Assembly: GCF_001424905.1 (NCBI RefSeq)
Contig: NZ_LMCU01000001.1
Span: 2,845,480 to 2,909,479, forward strand
Length of the DNA: 64,000 nt
Source of the DNA: Leifsonia sp. Root112D2
Lineage (GTDB): Bacteria; Actinomycetota; Actinomycetes; Actinomycetales; Microbacteriaceae
Reading direction: 5' to 3'
Shown: piece by piece, positions 1-9,111 of the stretch
Position numbering within the stretch: the stretch's first letter is position 1
Layout: each line of letters starts with the position of its first letter
Notes under the pieces: generated by a model
Told to the model about the DNA's origin: nothing
Databases searched by the model: none
What the model saw: the letters and a program-made list of their open reading frames with translations, nothing else
Program-made: the position numbers and the translations under genes

Positions 1-572
1 TGCTCGGATTCTTCGCCAACTGGTTCGCCGCGGCGCTGTCCTTCCTCGCCATCCTGCTCTATGTGGTTTTCTACACGATCATCCTCAAGCGCCGCACCTC
101 GCAGAACATCATCTGGGGCGGTATCGCCGGCTGCATGCCCGTGCTCATCGGCTGGGCCGCCGTCACGAACTCGCTCGACTGGGCCCCCTTCATCCTGTTC
201 GGCGTCATCTTCCTCTGGACCCCGCCGCACTACTGGCCCCTGTCGATGAAGTACCGCGAGGACTACAAGCAGGCCGGTGTTCCCATGCTCGCTGTGGTGC
301 GCGGCCGCGCCGTCGTGGGCCTGCAGGTCATCCTGTACGCCTGGGCCACCGTCGCCTGCTCGCTGCTGCTGATTCCCGTCGGCCACATGGGCCTCGCATA
401 CACGGCCATAGCTCTTGGCAGCGGCGGCTGGTTCATCTACGAGACGCACCGCCTCTACAACTTGGCCATCCGGCATGAACAGGTCTCCCCGATGCGGGTC
501 TTCCACGGCTCCATCACCTATCTCACCCTGCTGTTCCTCGCGGTGGCGATAGATCCACTGCTGCCGTTCTAG
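1..572 (+). CDS. ctaB: Protoheme IX farnesyltransferase (heme O synthase), C-terminal part
   Basis: The open frame enters from the left edge (frame starting at base 3) and ends at the TAG at 570-572, so the N-terminal part with the first Asp-rich prenyl-binding motif lies outside the window. The visible part is a polytopic UbiA-fold membrane protein with several hydrophobic helices. The hallmark stretches of heme O synthases are present: RTSQNIIWGGIAGCMPVLIG, followed by WTPPHYWPLSMKYREDY, the second conserved polar loop. The enzyme transfers a farnesyl group to heme B to make heme O for terminal oxidases. ctaA, the next step, follows 0.6 kb downstream after one small gene, which fits the pathway. 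Confidence 0.95.
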   Translation, partial: LGFFANWFAAALSFLAILLYVVFYTIILKRRTSQNIIWGGIAGCMPVLIGWAAVTNSLDWAPFILFGVIFLWTPPHYWPLSMKYREDYKQAGVPMLAVVRGRAVVGLQVILYAWATVACSLLLIPVGHMGLAYTAIALGSGGWFIYETHRLYNLAIRHEQVSPMRVFHGSITYLTLLFLAVAIDPLLPF

Positions 573-601
573 CCGTGTGAACCGAACGACCGTCACCAAC
601 G

Positions 602-1132
602 ATGCCTCCCGTTCTTCTCACAGCCCGGCTCGTGCTGGATGCGCCGAATGACGGCGATACACAGGCGGTGTTCGAGTTGTGCCAGGATCCCGAGATTCAA
701 CATTGGGTACCCATCGCCTCACCGTTCCGTCTCTCCGACGCTGAATTCTTCATCACGAGCTACGTGAGGCACGGCGAGCTCAGCAACAGCTACACCACGT
801 GGGCTTTGCGCGAGGGCGCGGGGGAGCCGCTGGAAGGAACCATCGAACTGCGGCGCGACATGGCGCCGGCATCGGCGTCGATAGGATGCTGGATCGGCGC
901 CCCGTATCGTCGCCGCGGTCTCATGAAGGAGGCCTTGAGCGCAGTGACCGAGCATGCCTTCGCCACAGACGGCCTAGGCCTCAAACGACTGCGCTGGCAG
1001 GGACTCGCCGGAAACGCCGGCAGTGCGGCGCTGGCTGGCGCGCTGGGCTTCACCCTCGATGCGGATGCCGGCACGAGCTTCGATTTTCGCGGAGAGCAGC
1101 GCGCCGCCTGGACGGCCACCCTGCGGGCCTGA
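602..1132 (+). CDS. GNAT family N-acetyltransferase, RimJ/RimL-like
   Basis: A 176-residue protein of the RimJ/RimL-like acetyltransferase type. The N-terminus reads L.TARLVLDAP, typical of this family, and the acetyl-CoA pyrophosphate loop is recognisable as YRRRGLMKEAL at about residues 101-111, followed by a helix and the LGFTLDAD strand near the C-terminus. Such enzymes acetylate protein N-termini or small amines; the substrate cannot be read from the sequence. It sits between ctaB and ctaA on the same strand, 29 bp after ctaB, so it may simply be co-transcribed with the heme genes. Confidence 0.85.
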   Translation: MPPVLLTARLVLDAPNDGDTQAVFELCQDPEIQHWVPIASPFRLSDAEFFITSYVRHGELSNSYTTWALREGAGEPLEGTIELRRDMAPASASIGCWIGAPYRRRGLMKEALSAVTEHAFATDGLGLKRLRWQGLAGNAGSAALAGALGFTLDADAGTSFDFRGEQRAAWTATLRA

Positions 1133-1161
1133 GAGTGTCTCGGGCGAAGTTACCATGGAGT

Positions 1162-2118
1162 GTGCCCACGCCATTCTCCTTTCTCGCGGAACGCTACAGC
1201 CTGAGTAACCGCGCGCTGCGGTGGTCAACGACCGCGGCCCTGGTCGTCAGCATTCTCATCGTGCTCGGCGGCGGCGTCGTGCGCGTCACCGGCTCGGGGC
1301 TCGGCTGCCCCACCTGGCCGGTCTGTGAGACCGGTTCTCTCACACCAACACCGGCGCTCGGCATCCACGCGGTCATCGAGTTCAGCAACCGCATGCTCAC
1401 CGTCGTGCTGTGCGTCGCGGTTGGCTGGGCCATCGTCGCCGCCCGGCTGCAGCGCCCCCGCAATCGCATGATGACCCGACTGGCGTGGTCACAGTTCTGG
1501 CTCGTCGTGGCCAACGCCCTCATCGGCGGGGTCACCGTGCTCACCGCCCTCAATCCCTACATCGTCGCGTTCCACTTCGTCGCCGCGATAGCCCTGCTCA
1601 CGACCTCCGCCCTGACCTGGCATCGCGCCCACCTGGGCCAGCACGCCGAGATCACCGTTCCCCGAGGCGCCCGCACGCTCAGCTACACGCTGCTGGTCGT
1701 GACCTTCGTTCTCATCGTCGTCGGCACCCTGGTCTCCGGTTCCGGTCCGCACTCCGGCGACTCGGCCGATGTGCCGCGGATGGCATTCAACTGGGTCGAC
1801 ATCACCGTGCTGCACGGTGTTCTCGGCACTGCGACGCTCGTGATAGCCGTGGCCCTGCTGCTCGTGTTGCGCCGCGTCGCTGGCGCCGCAATAGCCAGGC
1901 GTCGCACCGTGGCGTTCGTCGTCATAGTGATGCTGCAGGCGGTTGTCGGACTGGTGCAGTCACTCACCGCTCTGCCCGAAGCCCTCGTCGCGGTGCACCT
2001 GCTGGGCGCGGCGCTCGTCTGGGTGGGAGTGCTGCGGGTGCTGCTCGACGTGAACCCGGGTCTGTTCCCCACCGTTTCGGTCGACGCACCGGCGACACGC
2101 GAACCCGTCGTCGCATAG
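1162..2118 (+). CDS. ctaA: Heme A synthase, CtaA/COX15 family
   Basis: About 318 residues with eight predicted membrane helices in two repeated four-helix halves. It converts heme O to heme A for cytochrome aa3 oxidase. The loop after helix 1 contains VTGSGLGCPTWPVC, the conserved Cys pair of bacterial CtaA. The later histidines lie in VAFHFVAAIALL, VLHGVLG and VAVHLLGAALVW. The segment IEFSNRMLT has Asn where many families have His, a known pattern in actinobacterial members. The GTG at 1162 matches the expected N-terminus; an in-frame GTG at 1135, just after the upstream stop, is an alternative. Pathway partner of the ctaB fragment upstream. Confidence 0.92.
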   Translation: MPTPFSFLAERYSLSNRALRWSTTAALVVSILIVLGGGVVRVTGSGLGCPTWPVCETGSLTPTPALGIHAVIEFSNRMLTVVLCVAVGWAIVAARLQRPRNRMMTRLAWSQFWLVVANALIGGVTVLTALNPYIVAFHFVAAIALLTTSALTWHRAHLGQHAEITVPRGARTLSYTLLVVTFVLIVVGTLVSGSGPHSGDSADVPRMAFNWVDITVLHGVLGTATLVIAVALLLVLRRVAGAAIARRRTVAFVVIVMLQAVVGLVQSLTALPEALVAVHLLGAALVWVGVLRVLLDVNPGLFPTVSVDAPATREPVVA

Positions 2119-2189
2119 AACCCGACCCCGTAGCCGCATCCTGCTGACAATCTCGTGCGACTTCCTCCCACCATCGCGAAGGCACCCTG

Positions 2190-2195
2190 TAGAAT
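2190..2195 (+). promoter_or_regulatory. Candidate -10 element for the suf operon
   Basis: The 289 bp between ctaA and sufB contains TAGAAT at 2190-2195, a good TAnnnT -10. If used, transcription would start near 2202 and leave a leader of about 200 nt before sufB. Within the leader a short hairpin (GCCCA/TGGGC around 2268-2282, loop rich in T) is visible. I see no recognisable Fe-S regulator site, and the function of the leader is unknown. Confidence 0.35.
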
Positions 2196-2407
2196 GGTGA
2201 TGTTCGAGATACGCGCTTCGGTGCGCGTGCCGCTATGTCAGTTCGTCGTCATGCGGCCGGGGCAGCGTCGCCCACGTTTTTGGGCATCTATTAGGTACGC
2301 ATACCAGCCACTCGCATCATTCGTGGGCTGCCGCCTCGCCGCCCGGTGAGTGCGATGGACCGCGAGCCGGATGATAACCGGTTGCCGTGGCAGGAAACGA
2401 GGTAGAT

Positions 2408-3826
2408 ATGTCAGACATCCTGATCGACCGTCCCGAACTCGAGAGCCTGGGGCAATACGAGTTCGGCTGGGCGGACTCCGACGCAGCTGGAGCATCCGCG
2501 CGTCGCGGAATCTCGCCGGAGGTGGTTGAAGACATCTCGCGGCTGAAGAACGAGCCGGAGTGGATGAAGGCACGCAGGCTCAAGGCGCTGCAGATCTTCG
2601 AGCGCAAGCCGATGCCCGCCTGGGGCGCCGACCTCTCTGAGATCGATTTCGACAACATCAAGTACTTCGTGCGGTCCACGGAGAAGCAGGCCCAGACCTG
2701 GGAAGACCTGCCCGAAGACATCAAGAACACCTACGAGAAGTTGGGCATCCCCGAGGCCGAGCGCTCGCGCCTGGTGGCCGGCGTGACCGCCCAGTACGAA
2801 TCCGAGGTCGTCTACCACCAGATTCGCGAAGACCTGGAGGCCCAGGGCGTCATCTTCACCGACACCGACACGGCCCTGCGCGAGCACCCCGAGTTCTTCG
2901 AGGAGTACTTCGGCACCATCATTCCGGCCGGCGACAACAAGTTCGCCGCGCTGAACACTGCTGCCTGGTCGGGCGGATCGTTCGTCTACGTGCCGCCCGG
3001 CGTGCACGTGGAGATTCCGCTGCAGGCCTACTTCCGCATCAACACCGAGAACATGGGCCAGTTCGAGCGCACGCTGATCATCGCCGACGAAGGCAGCTAC
3101 GTGCACTACATCGAGGGTTGCACCGCCCCGATCTACACCTCGGACTCCCTGCACTCCGCCGTCGTCGAGATCGTCGTGAAGAAGAACGCCCGGGTGCGCT
3201 ACACGACGATTCAGAACTGGTCGAACAACGTCTACAACCTGGTCACCAAGCGGGCCATGGCCCACGAGGGCGCGACCATGGAATGGGTCGACGGCAACAT
3301 CGGCTCCAAGGTCACCATGAAGTACCCGTCGATCTACCTGGTGGGCGAGCACGCCAAGGGCGAGACGCTCTCGGTGGCCTTCGCCGGCCCCGGCCAGCAT
3401 CAGGATGCCGGCGCCAAGATGATCCACATGGCTCCGTACACGCAGTCCTCGATCGTCTCCAAGTCGATTGCCCGCGGCGGCGGCCGTTCCGGCTACCGCG
3501 GCGAGGTGCGGGTGGATGCCACGGCGCACCACTCGGCGAACACCGTGCGCTGTGATGCGCTGCTGGTCGACACGATCTCGCGCTCAGACACCTACCCGTC
3601 CATCGACATCCGCGTCGACGACGTGCAGCTCGGTCACGAGGCCACGGTCTCCCGCGTCAGCGAAGAGCAGCTGTTCTACCTCATGAGCCGCGGCATGCCC
3701 GAAGACGAGGCCATGGCCATGATTGTGCGTGGTTTCATCGAGCCGATCGCTCGCGAACTGCCCATGGAATACGCACTCGAACTCAACAAGCTCATCGAAA
3801 TGGGCATGGAAGGATCCGTCGGTTAA
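2408..3826 (+). CDS. sufB: Fe-S cluster assembly scaffold SufB
   Basis: A 472-residue SufB. It forms the SufBC2D scaffold on which Fe-S clusters are built in the cytoplasm. The family signature is strong across the beta-helix core, for example SGGSFVYVPPGVHVEIPLQ, followed by EGCTAPIY with the conserved Cys, and the C-terminal SRGMPEDEAMAMIVRGFIEPI. An in-frame GTG at 2387 is possible, but the ATG at 2408 has an appropriately spaced purine-rich site (ACGAGG) and gives the usual N-terminus MSDILIDRPEL. sufD begins at the base after the stop codon. Confidence 0.97.
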   Translation: MSDILIDRPELESLGQYEFGWADSDAAGASARRGISPEVVEDISRLKNEPEWMKARRLKALQIFERKPMPAWGADLSEIDFDNIKYFVRSTEKQAQTWEDLPEDIKNTYEKLGIPEAERSRLVAGVTAQYESEVVYHQIREDLEAQGVIFTDTDTALREHPEFFEEYFGTIIPAGDNKFAALNTAAWSGGSFVYVPPGVHVEIPLQAYFRINTENMGQFERTLIIADEGSYVHYIEGCTAPIYTSDSLHSAVVEIVVKKNARVRYTTIQNWSNNVYNLVTKRAMAHEGATMEWVDGNIGSKVTMKYPSIYLVGEHAKGETLSVAFAGPGQHQDAGAKMIHMAPYTQSSIVSKSIARGGGRSGYRGEVRVDATAHHSANTVRCDALLVDTISRSDTYPSIDIRVDDVQLGHEATVSRVSEEQLFYLMSRGMPEDEAMAMIVRGFIEPIARELPMEYALELNKLIEMGMEGSVG

Positions 3827-5068
3827 ATGTCATCCGCAGCCACTGAGACTGTAAAAACTGCGACTGTGACGACGGATTCCACGGCGCAGCACGGACTGAA
3901 GAAGCACAGCGACGGCGGATGGGGACTCGTTCCCGTTCAGACCCGTTCCGAGCGATTCCGCTCGCGCGACGTCGCCGACTTCCCCGCCGTCACCGGTCGT
4001 GAGGCCGTCTGGAAGCTCACGCCTGTCGCCCGCATCGCCGAACTGCTCTCCGGTGATCTCGACGGATCCCCGTATCCGATCGAGGCACCGGCCGTCGACG
4101 GCATATCGCTGTCGTGGGTCGATCGCGACGATTCCCGCGTCGGCAGCGCGGGGGAGCCAGAGGAGCGCGCATCCGCCAACGCCTTCAGTGCCTTCGAGAA
4201 GGCACTTCTCGTCTCCGTCACCGGCGAGTCGAGCAGTGAATTCACCGTGACCCGCTCGGCGCTCGGATCCGGCGCACGCGGCGCACACACGATCATCGAG
4301 GCCGCCCCGTTCAGCCGAGGCACCGTCGTGATCCGCAACCTGGGCGAGGCACACCTCACCGAGAACGTCGAGATCATCGTCGGCGACTCCGCCGAATTGA
4401 CGGTCGTCTCGGTGCAGGAGTGGAACGACGCCGCGCTGCACGTCGCCAGCCACTTCGCCACGGTGGGCCGTGACGCCAAACTCAAACACGTTGTCGTCTC
4501 CCTCGGCGGCGGCGTGGTGCGCATCAACCCGTCCACGCACCTGGTCGGCTCGGGCAGCGACACGGAGATGTATGGCGTCTACTTCGCGGACGCCGGCCAG
4601 CACCTCGAGCAGCAGGTCTACGTCTTCCACGACGCACCGCACAGCCGCAGCAGGGTCTCATACAAGGGCGCGCTGCAGGGCGAGGGCGCGCGCACCGTGT
4701 GGATCGGTGACGTGCTCATCGGACGCAATGCGCCGGGCACCGACAGCTACGAACAGAACCGCAACCTCGTGCTCACCGACGGCACCCGTGCCGACTCCGT
4801 TCCGAACCTCGAGATCGAGACCGGCGACATCCTCGGTGCGGGTCACGCCAGCGCGACGGGTCGTTTCGACGACGAGCAGTTGTTCTACCTGCAGTCGCGC
4901 GGCATCGCCGAAGACGAGGCCCGCCGCCTGGTCGTGCGCGGATTCCTCTCGGAGATCGTGCAGAAGATCGGCGCACCGGCTCTCCAGGAGCATCTGCAGG
5001 CCGCCATCGAAGCCGAGCTCACCGTCGGTGCGCCCACGGGAGCACAGTCATCGGGAGCACTGGCATGA
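3827..5068 (+). CDS. sufD: Fe-S cluster assembly protein SufD
   Basis: A 413-residue SufD, paralogue and partner of SufB in the SufBC2D complex. Homology is clearest in the C-terminal half: YFADAGQHLEQQVYVFHDAPH with its conserved His, then the invariant SRGIAEDEARRLVVRGFLSEI near the end. The ATG begins directly after the sufB stop and the gene overlaps the next one by 4 bp (ATGA), so translational coupling through the operon is likely. The N-terminal 35 residues are low-complexity and Thr/Ala-rich, as is usual for the family. Confidence 0.96.
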   Translation: MSSAATETVKTATVTTDSTAQHGLKKHSDGGWGLVPVQTRSERFRSRDVADFPAVTGREAVWKLTPVARIAELLSGDLDGSPYPIEAPAVDGISLSWVDRDDSRVGSAGEPEERASANAFSAFEKALLVSVTGESSSEFTVTRSALGSGARGAHTIIEAAPFSRGTVVIRNLGEAHLTENVEIIVGDSAELTVVSVQEWNDAALHVASHFATVGRDAKLKHVVVSLGGGVVRINPSTHLVGSGSDTEMYGVYFADAGQHLEQQVYVFHDAPHSRSRVSYKGALQGEGARTVWIGDVLIGRNAPGTDSYEQNRNLVLTDGTRADSVPNLEIETGDILGAGHASATGRFDDEQLFYLQSRGIAEDEARRLVVRGFLSEIVQKIGAPALQEHLQAAIEAELTVGAPTGAQSSGALA

Positions 5069-5394
5069 GCACGGGAACCCGCATCTGTGCCGTTGACGAA
5101 CTCGTCACCGACCAGGCCGTGCGCGTGCTCATCGATGAGGTTCCCATCGCCCTGGTGAAGGACTCGGCCGGCGAGGTGCACGCGATAGGCGACACCTGCA
5201 CCCACGGCGATATCTCACTCTCAGAGGGCTTCGTCGAGGGGGAGACGCTCGAATGCTGGGCACACGGCTCCAAGTTCTCCCTCGTCACGGGCCAGGCCCT
5301 CAATCTGCCCGCCTTCGAACCCGTGCCGGTATACCCGGTCGAGGTGGTCGACGGCGACGTTTACATCGACTCGACAACAACGAAAGAATTCTGA
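5065..5394 (+). CDS. Rieske-type non-heme ferredoxin in the suf operon
   Basis: A 109-residue single-domain Rieske protein. Both halves of the 2Fe-2S motif are visible: CTHGDISLSEG (C-x-H) and CWAHGSKF (C-x-x-H). This matches the small ferredoxin subunit of Rieske non-heme oxygenases (BphF type). It lies between sufD (4 bp overlap) and sufC (1 bp gap), so it is co-expressed with the Fe-S assembly machinery. It could deliver electrons for cluster assembly or be an early client of it; no oxygenase subunit is adjacent. The position inside the suf operon is the main clue to its role. Confidence 0.92.
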   Translation: MSTGTRICAVDELVTDQAVRVLIDEVPIALVKDSAGEVHAIGDTCTHGDISLSEGFVEGETLECWAHGSKFSLVTGQALNLPAFEPVPVYPVEVVDGDVYIDSTTTKEF

Positions 5395-5395
5395 C

Positions 5396-6160
5396 ATGTC
5401 TGTACTTGAAATTCGCGACCTGCACGTCACCGTCCAGGTGGAAGACGGCACCAAAGAGATCCTGCGGGGTGTCGACCTGACGATCCGCGAGGGCGAGATC
5501 CACGCCATCATGGGCCCGAACGGCTCGGGCAAGTCCACTCTCGCGTACACCATCGCCGGGCACCCGAAGTACACCGTGACGGGCGGCACCATCACCCTCG
5601 ACGGCGAAGACGTTCTGACGATGACGGTGGATGCCCGCGCCCGCGCCGGCCTGTTCCTCGCCATGCAGTACCCGGTGGAGATTCCCGGTGTCACGAACAC
5701 CAACTTCCTGCGCACCGCCAAGACGGCCATCGATGGCGAGGCTCCGGCCATCCGCGGCTGGATCAAGGACATCCGCGAGACCATGGGCAAGCTGCGTATG
5801 GACAAGTCCTTCGCCGAGCGCAATGTGAACGAGGGCTTCTCGGGCGGCGAGAAGAAGCGTAACGAGATTCTGCAGCTCGAGCTGCTCAAGCCCAAGTTCG
5901 CGGTGCTCGACGAGACCGACTCCGGCCTCGACGTCGACGCGCTCAAGGTCGTCTCAGAGGGTGTGAACCGCGCCCACGAAGCCACCGGGCTCGGCATCAT
6001 GCTGATCACCCACTACACCCGCATTCTGCGTTACATCACGCCGGACTTCGTGCACGTCTTCGTCGCGGGTCGCGTGGCAGAAGAGGGCGGCCCGGAGCTT
6101 GCCGAGCGGCTGGAAGAAGAGGGCTACGATCGCTTTCTCACCGACACGGTCGTAGGCTAA
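5396..6160 (+). CDS. sufC: Fe-S cluster assembly ATPase SufC
   Basis: A 254-residue ABC-type ATPase that powers the SufBCD scaffold; it is soluble and has no membrane partner. Visible motifs are Walker A GPNGSGKST (about residues 42-50), a signature NEGFSGGEKKRNEILQ, where the GEKKR form and following NE distinguish SufC from transporter ATPases, and Walker B KFAVLDETDSGLD. The switch His is in MLITHYTRIL. It is 1 bp after the Rieske gene and 4 bp before the SufT-like gene. No sufS desulfurase or sufU follows, unlike many actinobacterial suf operons. Confidence 0.97.
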   Translation: MSVLEIRDLHVTVQVEDGTKEILRGVDLTIREGEIHAIMGPNGSGKSTLAYTIAGHPKYTVTGGTITLDGEDVLTMTVDARARAGLFLAMQYPVEIPGVTNTNFLRTAKTAIDGEAPAIRGWIKDIRETMGKLRMDKSFAERNVNEGFSGGEKKRNEILQLELLKPKFAVLDETDSGLDVDALKVVSEGVNRAHEATGLGIMLITHYTRILRYITPDFVHVFVAGRVAEEGGPELAERLEEEGYDRFLTDTVVG

Positions 6161-6164
6161 AGCC

Positions 6165-6494
6165 ATGGTTTCCACGCTCGCACCCGCGCGCTTCGACGAA
6201 ATCGAAGAGGCGCTGAAAGACGTCATGGACCCCGAGCTCGGGGTCAACATCGTTGATCTCGGCCTGATCTACGATCTCGGCTGGGACGACGAGAACGATG
6301 CCCTCGTCATCTCGATGACGCTCACCTCGGCCGGCTGCCCGCTGACCGACGTGATCGAGGAGCAGACTGCGCAGGCGCTGGATAGTGTCGTCGACGCCTT
6401 CCGCATCAACTGGGTGTGGATGCCGCCGTGGGGTCCCGACAAGATCACCGATGACGGCCGCGAGATGATGCGCGCCATCGGCTTCGCCATCTGA
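6165..6494 (+). CDS. sufT: MIP18/DUF59 family Fe-S assembly factor, SufT-like
   Basis: A 109-residue MIP18-family (DUF59) protein. Signature segments are MDPELGVNIVDLGLIYDL near the N-terminus and MTLTSAGCPLTDVI, containing the single conserved Cys. These proteins assist maturation or transfer of Fe-S clusters and are usually the last gene of actinobacterial suf operons. A TAGGCT hexamer 6 nt before the ATG could be an internal leaderless promoter, or the gene may simply be read with sufC 4 bp upstream. The gene symbol follows common usage for this position. Confidence 0.9.
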   Translation: MVSTLAPARFDEIEEALKDVMDPELGVNIVDLGLIYDLGWDDENDALVISMTLTSAGCPLTDVIEEQTAQALDSVVDAFRINWVWMPPWGPDKITDDGREMMRAIGFAI

Positions 6495-6624
6495 AGACCG
6501 GCCTTCCCAGCACAACACAGGGGCGCATCGCCTAGGATGGAAAGGTTGCGCGTCGGCTCGTCTCCTTCAGACGGAGATGACGGCGCACGAAACCCTCCTT
6601 CCCCTTCATGATTGGAATAGTGCT

Positions 6625-8223
6625 GTGCTCTCGGTGCAAGGTCTCTCGATCCGCATCGGTGCGCGCACCCTCATGGAGGACGTCAGTTTTCGTGTCGCTG
6701 CCGGCGACAAGATCGGTCTTGTCGGTCGCAACGGCGCTGGCAAGACCACGCTGACCAAGGTGCTGGCAGGGGAGACCCTGCCGACAGAGGGCACCGTCTC
6801 CCGCGACGGCGAGATCGGCTACCTGCCGCAGGACCCGCGCTCGGGCAACCCTGAAGACCTGGCACGCACCCGCATCCTGGATGCTCGCGGTCTGGGCTCG
6901 ACGGTGCTCGGCATGCAAGAGGCGACCCTCGCGATGGCCAGCGACGACGCATCCGTCAGCGCCGCCGCCATGAAGCAGTACGGCGCGCTCGAGGAGCGCT
7001 TCCAGATGCTCGGTGGCTATGCCGCCGAGGCGGAGGCGGCATCCATCGCCAGCAACCTCAATCTTCCCGACCGCATTCTCGACCAGCAGCTCAAGACGCT
7101 CTCGGGCGGCCAGCGTCGGCGCATCGAGCTCGCACGCATCCTGTTCTCGGATGCCCGCACCATGATTCTCGATGAGCCCACCAACCACCTCGACGCGGAC
7201 TCCGTGGTGTGGCTGCGCGAGTTTCTCAAAGGGTATTCGGGCGGCTTCATCGTGATCACCCACGATGTGGAACTGGTCGGCGAGACGGTTAACCGGGTCT
7301 TTTACCTCGACGCGAACCGCCAGGTGATAGACACGTACAACATGGGCTGGAAGCACTACCAGCGCCAGCGTGCCGCCGACGAGGAGCGCCGCAAGAAGGA
7401 GCGCACGAACGTCGAGAAGAAGGCATCCGTTCTGCAGTTGCAGGCGGCGAAGTTCGGTGCAAAGGCGAGCAAGGCCGCGGCGGCCCATCAGATGGTCGCG
7501 CGTGCCGAGAAGATGCTCTCCGGCCTCGAAGAGGTGCGCGCCGTCGATCGCGTGGCCAAGCTGCGTTTCCCGACCCCGGCCCCGTGCGGGCGTACGCCAT
7601 TGACCGCGAGCGACCTGAGCAAAAGCTACGGCTCACTGGAGATCTTCGCCGCCGTCGACCTGGCCATCGACCGTGGTTCCAAGGTCGTGGTGCTGGGCCT
7701 CAACGGTGCAGGAAAGACCACTCTGCTGCGCATGCTGGCGGGCGTCGATACGCCGGACACCGGCGTTGTCGAGGCCGGTCACGGACTGCGCATCGGCTAC
7801 TACGCCCAGGAGCACGAGACGCTCGACGTGAAGCGCTCGGTGCTGCAGAACATGGTGTCGTCGTCACCGAACATCACCGAGACCGAGGCGCGGAGAGTGC
7901 TCGGCTCGTTCCTGTTCACCGGCGACGACGCGCACAAGCCTGCTGGCGTGCTTTCGGGCGGCGAGAAGACCCGCCTCGCGCTGGCCATGATTGTGGTCTC
8001 CGGCGCCAACGTGCTGCTGCTCGACGAGCCCACGAACAACCTCGACCCCGCCAGCCGCGACGAGATCCTCGACGCCCTGGCTCACTACGAAGGCTCCGTC
8101 GTGCTCGTGAGCCACGACGAGGGTGCCGTCGAGGCGCTCAACCCCGAACGCGTGCTGATTCTGCCTGACGGCGTCGAAGACCACTGGAACAAGGACTACC
8201 TGGACCTGATAGCGCTGGCCTGA
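6625..8223 (+). CDS. ABC-F family ATP-binding protein (ribosome-associated type)
   Basis: A protein of 532 residues with two ABC ATPase domains and no membrane segments, the architecture of ABC-F translation factors. Domain 1 has Walker A GRNGAGKTT and LSGGQRRRIELARIL; domain 2 has Walker A GLNGAGKTT and LSGGEKTRLALAM. Walker B sequences end in DEPTNHLD and DEPTNNLD. The linker of about 80 charged residues (RAADEERRKKERTNVEKKA) is the part that reaches into the ribosome. The GTG at 6625 gives the usual N-terminus LSVQGLSIRIGARTLMEDVS; an in-frame ATG at 6577 would add 16 atypical residues. A TAGGAT -10 at 6533-6538 suggests a leader of about 80 nt. Whether it is a housekeeping or an antibiotic-resistance ABC-F cannot be told. 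Confidence 0.93.
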   Translation: MLSVQGLSIRIGARTLMEDVSFRVAAGDKIGLVGRNGAGKTTLTKVLAGETLPTEGTVSRDGEIGYLPQDPRSGNPEDLARTRILDARGLGSTVLGMQEATLAMASDDASVSAAAMKQYGALEERFQMLGGYAAEAEAASIASNLNLPDRILDQQLKTLSGGQRRRIELARILFSDARTMILDEPTNHLDADSVVWLREFLKGYSGGFIVITHDVELVGETVNRVFYLDANRQVIDTYNMGWKHYQRQRAADEERRKKERTNVEKKASVLQLQAAKFGAKASKAAAAHQMVARAEKMLSGLEEVRAVDRVAKLRFPTPAPCGRTPLTASDLSKSYGSLEIFAAVDLAIDRGSKVVVLGLNGAGKTTLLRMLAGVDTPDTGVVEAGHGLRIGYYAQEHETLDVKRSVLQNMVSSSPNITETEARRVLGSFLFTGDDAHKPAGVLSGGEKTRLALAMIVVSGANVLLLDEPTNNLDPASRDEILDALAHYEGSVVLVSHDEGAVEALNPERVLILPDGVEDHWNKDYLDLIALA

Positions 8224-8256
8224 CCTCGCTTGCCTCAATGCTGCGGCGGCCTGACG

Positions 8257-9111
8257 TCAGCGGCGTGAACCGCTTTCGAGCAGTTCGTCCTCGATATCGG
8301 CGTCCGTGGGTGCCTTGCGGGACGCCCGCCGCTGGCGCGCTGCCTCCTTGGCCTGCATATCGGGCTCATCCTGGTACCGGTTGCGGTATTCGGTGCGAAT
8401 CGCGTAACCCAGACCGAAGAATCCAATGAGCGCGAAGATGATCCATTGGATCATGTACGACCAGTGCAGCCCCTCGTCCTGCATCGGCGGCGTCGTCACT
8501 ATCGCGGTAAGACCGCCGGCACCGGCGGGCGTCTGCGATTCGAGGATGCCGTACGCGCCCGTATAGACCGGCCCACCGATACGCCTCTGCACATCGCCCA
8601 ACTCAATGGTCGCCACCTGGTTACCGCTCGCCGAGCGCCCCGGCAGCCGGGGTTCGGAAGCCTTCAGCCGCGCGGTCACGCTCACGATTCCACTCGGCGC
8701 GGGCGGCACGCGATCGGGCGCGTCCTGCTTCGACCCGGTGGGAACCCAGCCGCGATCGATGATGAAGAAAGAGCCGTCGGAGAGCTTGAGCGGCGTCAGC
8801 ACCTCGAAGCCGGGGCCGGCATCCGTCGGCCGGTTGCGCACGAGAAGCTCATCGGCGCTCTGGTACGTGCCGGTGGCGGTGACTCGCTTCCACTTCTGCG
8901 ACGGAGCGTAGGCGGTGAGGCTGTCGAGAGCGTTCGTGAGGGCCACGGCGGGGGCGTTGAAGTTCGCATCGAGCAGCGCATTGGCCGCGGCCGCCTCCTT
9001 GCTGCGAGCGAGTTGCCAATTGGACAGGAAACCGCAGGCGATGGCGAAGATGATGGCAAAGGCCAGGTAGCCGAGCCAACGACGAGAGAAGGCGAAGCGC
9101 CAGCGGTTCAT
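8257..9111 (-). CDS. SURF1 family cytochrome oxidase biogenesis protein
   Basis: A 284-residue SURF1-like protein with the canonical topology: one membrane helix near the N-terminus (about residues 13-29, followed by LSNWQLARSKE), a soluble central domain and a second helix near the C-terminus (MIQWIIFALIGFFGLGYAIR). Diagnostic segments are FIIDRGWVPTG in the middle and LHWSYMIQWIIFA before helix 2. SURF1 helps insert heme A into cytochrome c oxidase, in line with the ctaB/ctaA pair 7 kb away. The charged tail after helix 2 is a common actinobacterial extension. It overlaps the upstream gene by 4 bp and converges on the ABC-F gene. Confidence 0.93.
   Translation of the reverse strand: MNRWRFAFSRRWLGYLAFAIIFAIACGFLSNWQLARSKEAAAANALLDANFNAPAVALTNALDSLTAYAPSQKWKRVTATGTYQSADELLVRNRPTDAGPGFEVLTPLKLSDGSFFIIDRGWVPTGSKQDAPDRVPPAPSGIVSVTARLKASEPRLPGRSASGNQVATIELGDVQRRIGGPVYTGAYGILESQTPAGAGGLTAIVTTPPMQDEGLHWSYMIQWIIFALIGFFGLGYAIRTEYRNRYQDEPDMQAKEAARQRRASRKAPTDADIEDELLESGSRR

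Noticed and set aside
2411..3532. A 373-residue antisense frame within sufB
   Set aside because: It is the codon shadow of a strongly conserved gene; composition is V/L/G/R-rich with no recognisable domain.
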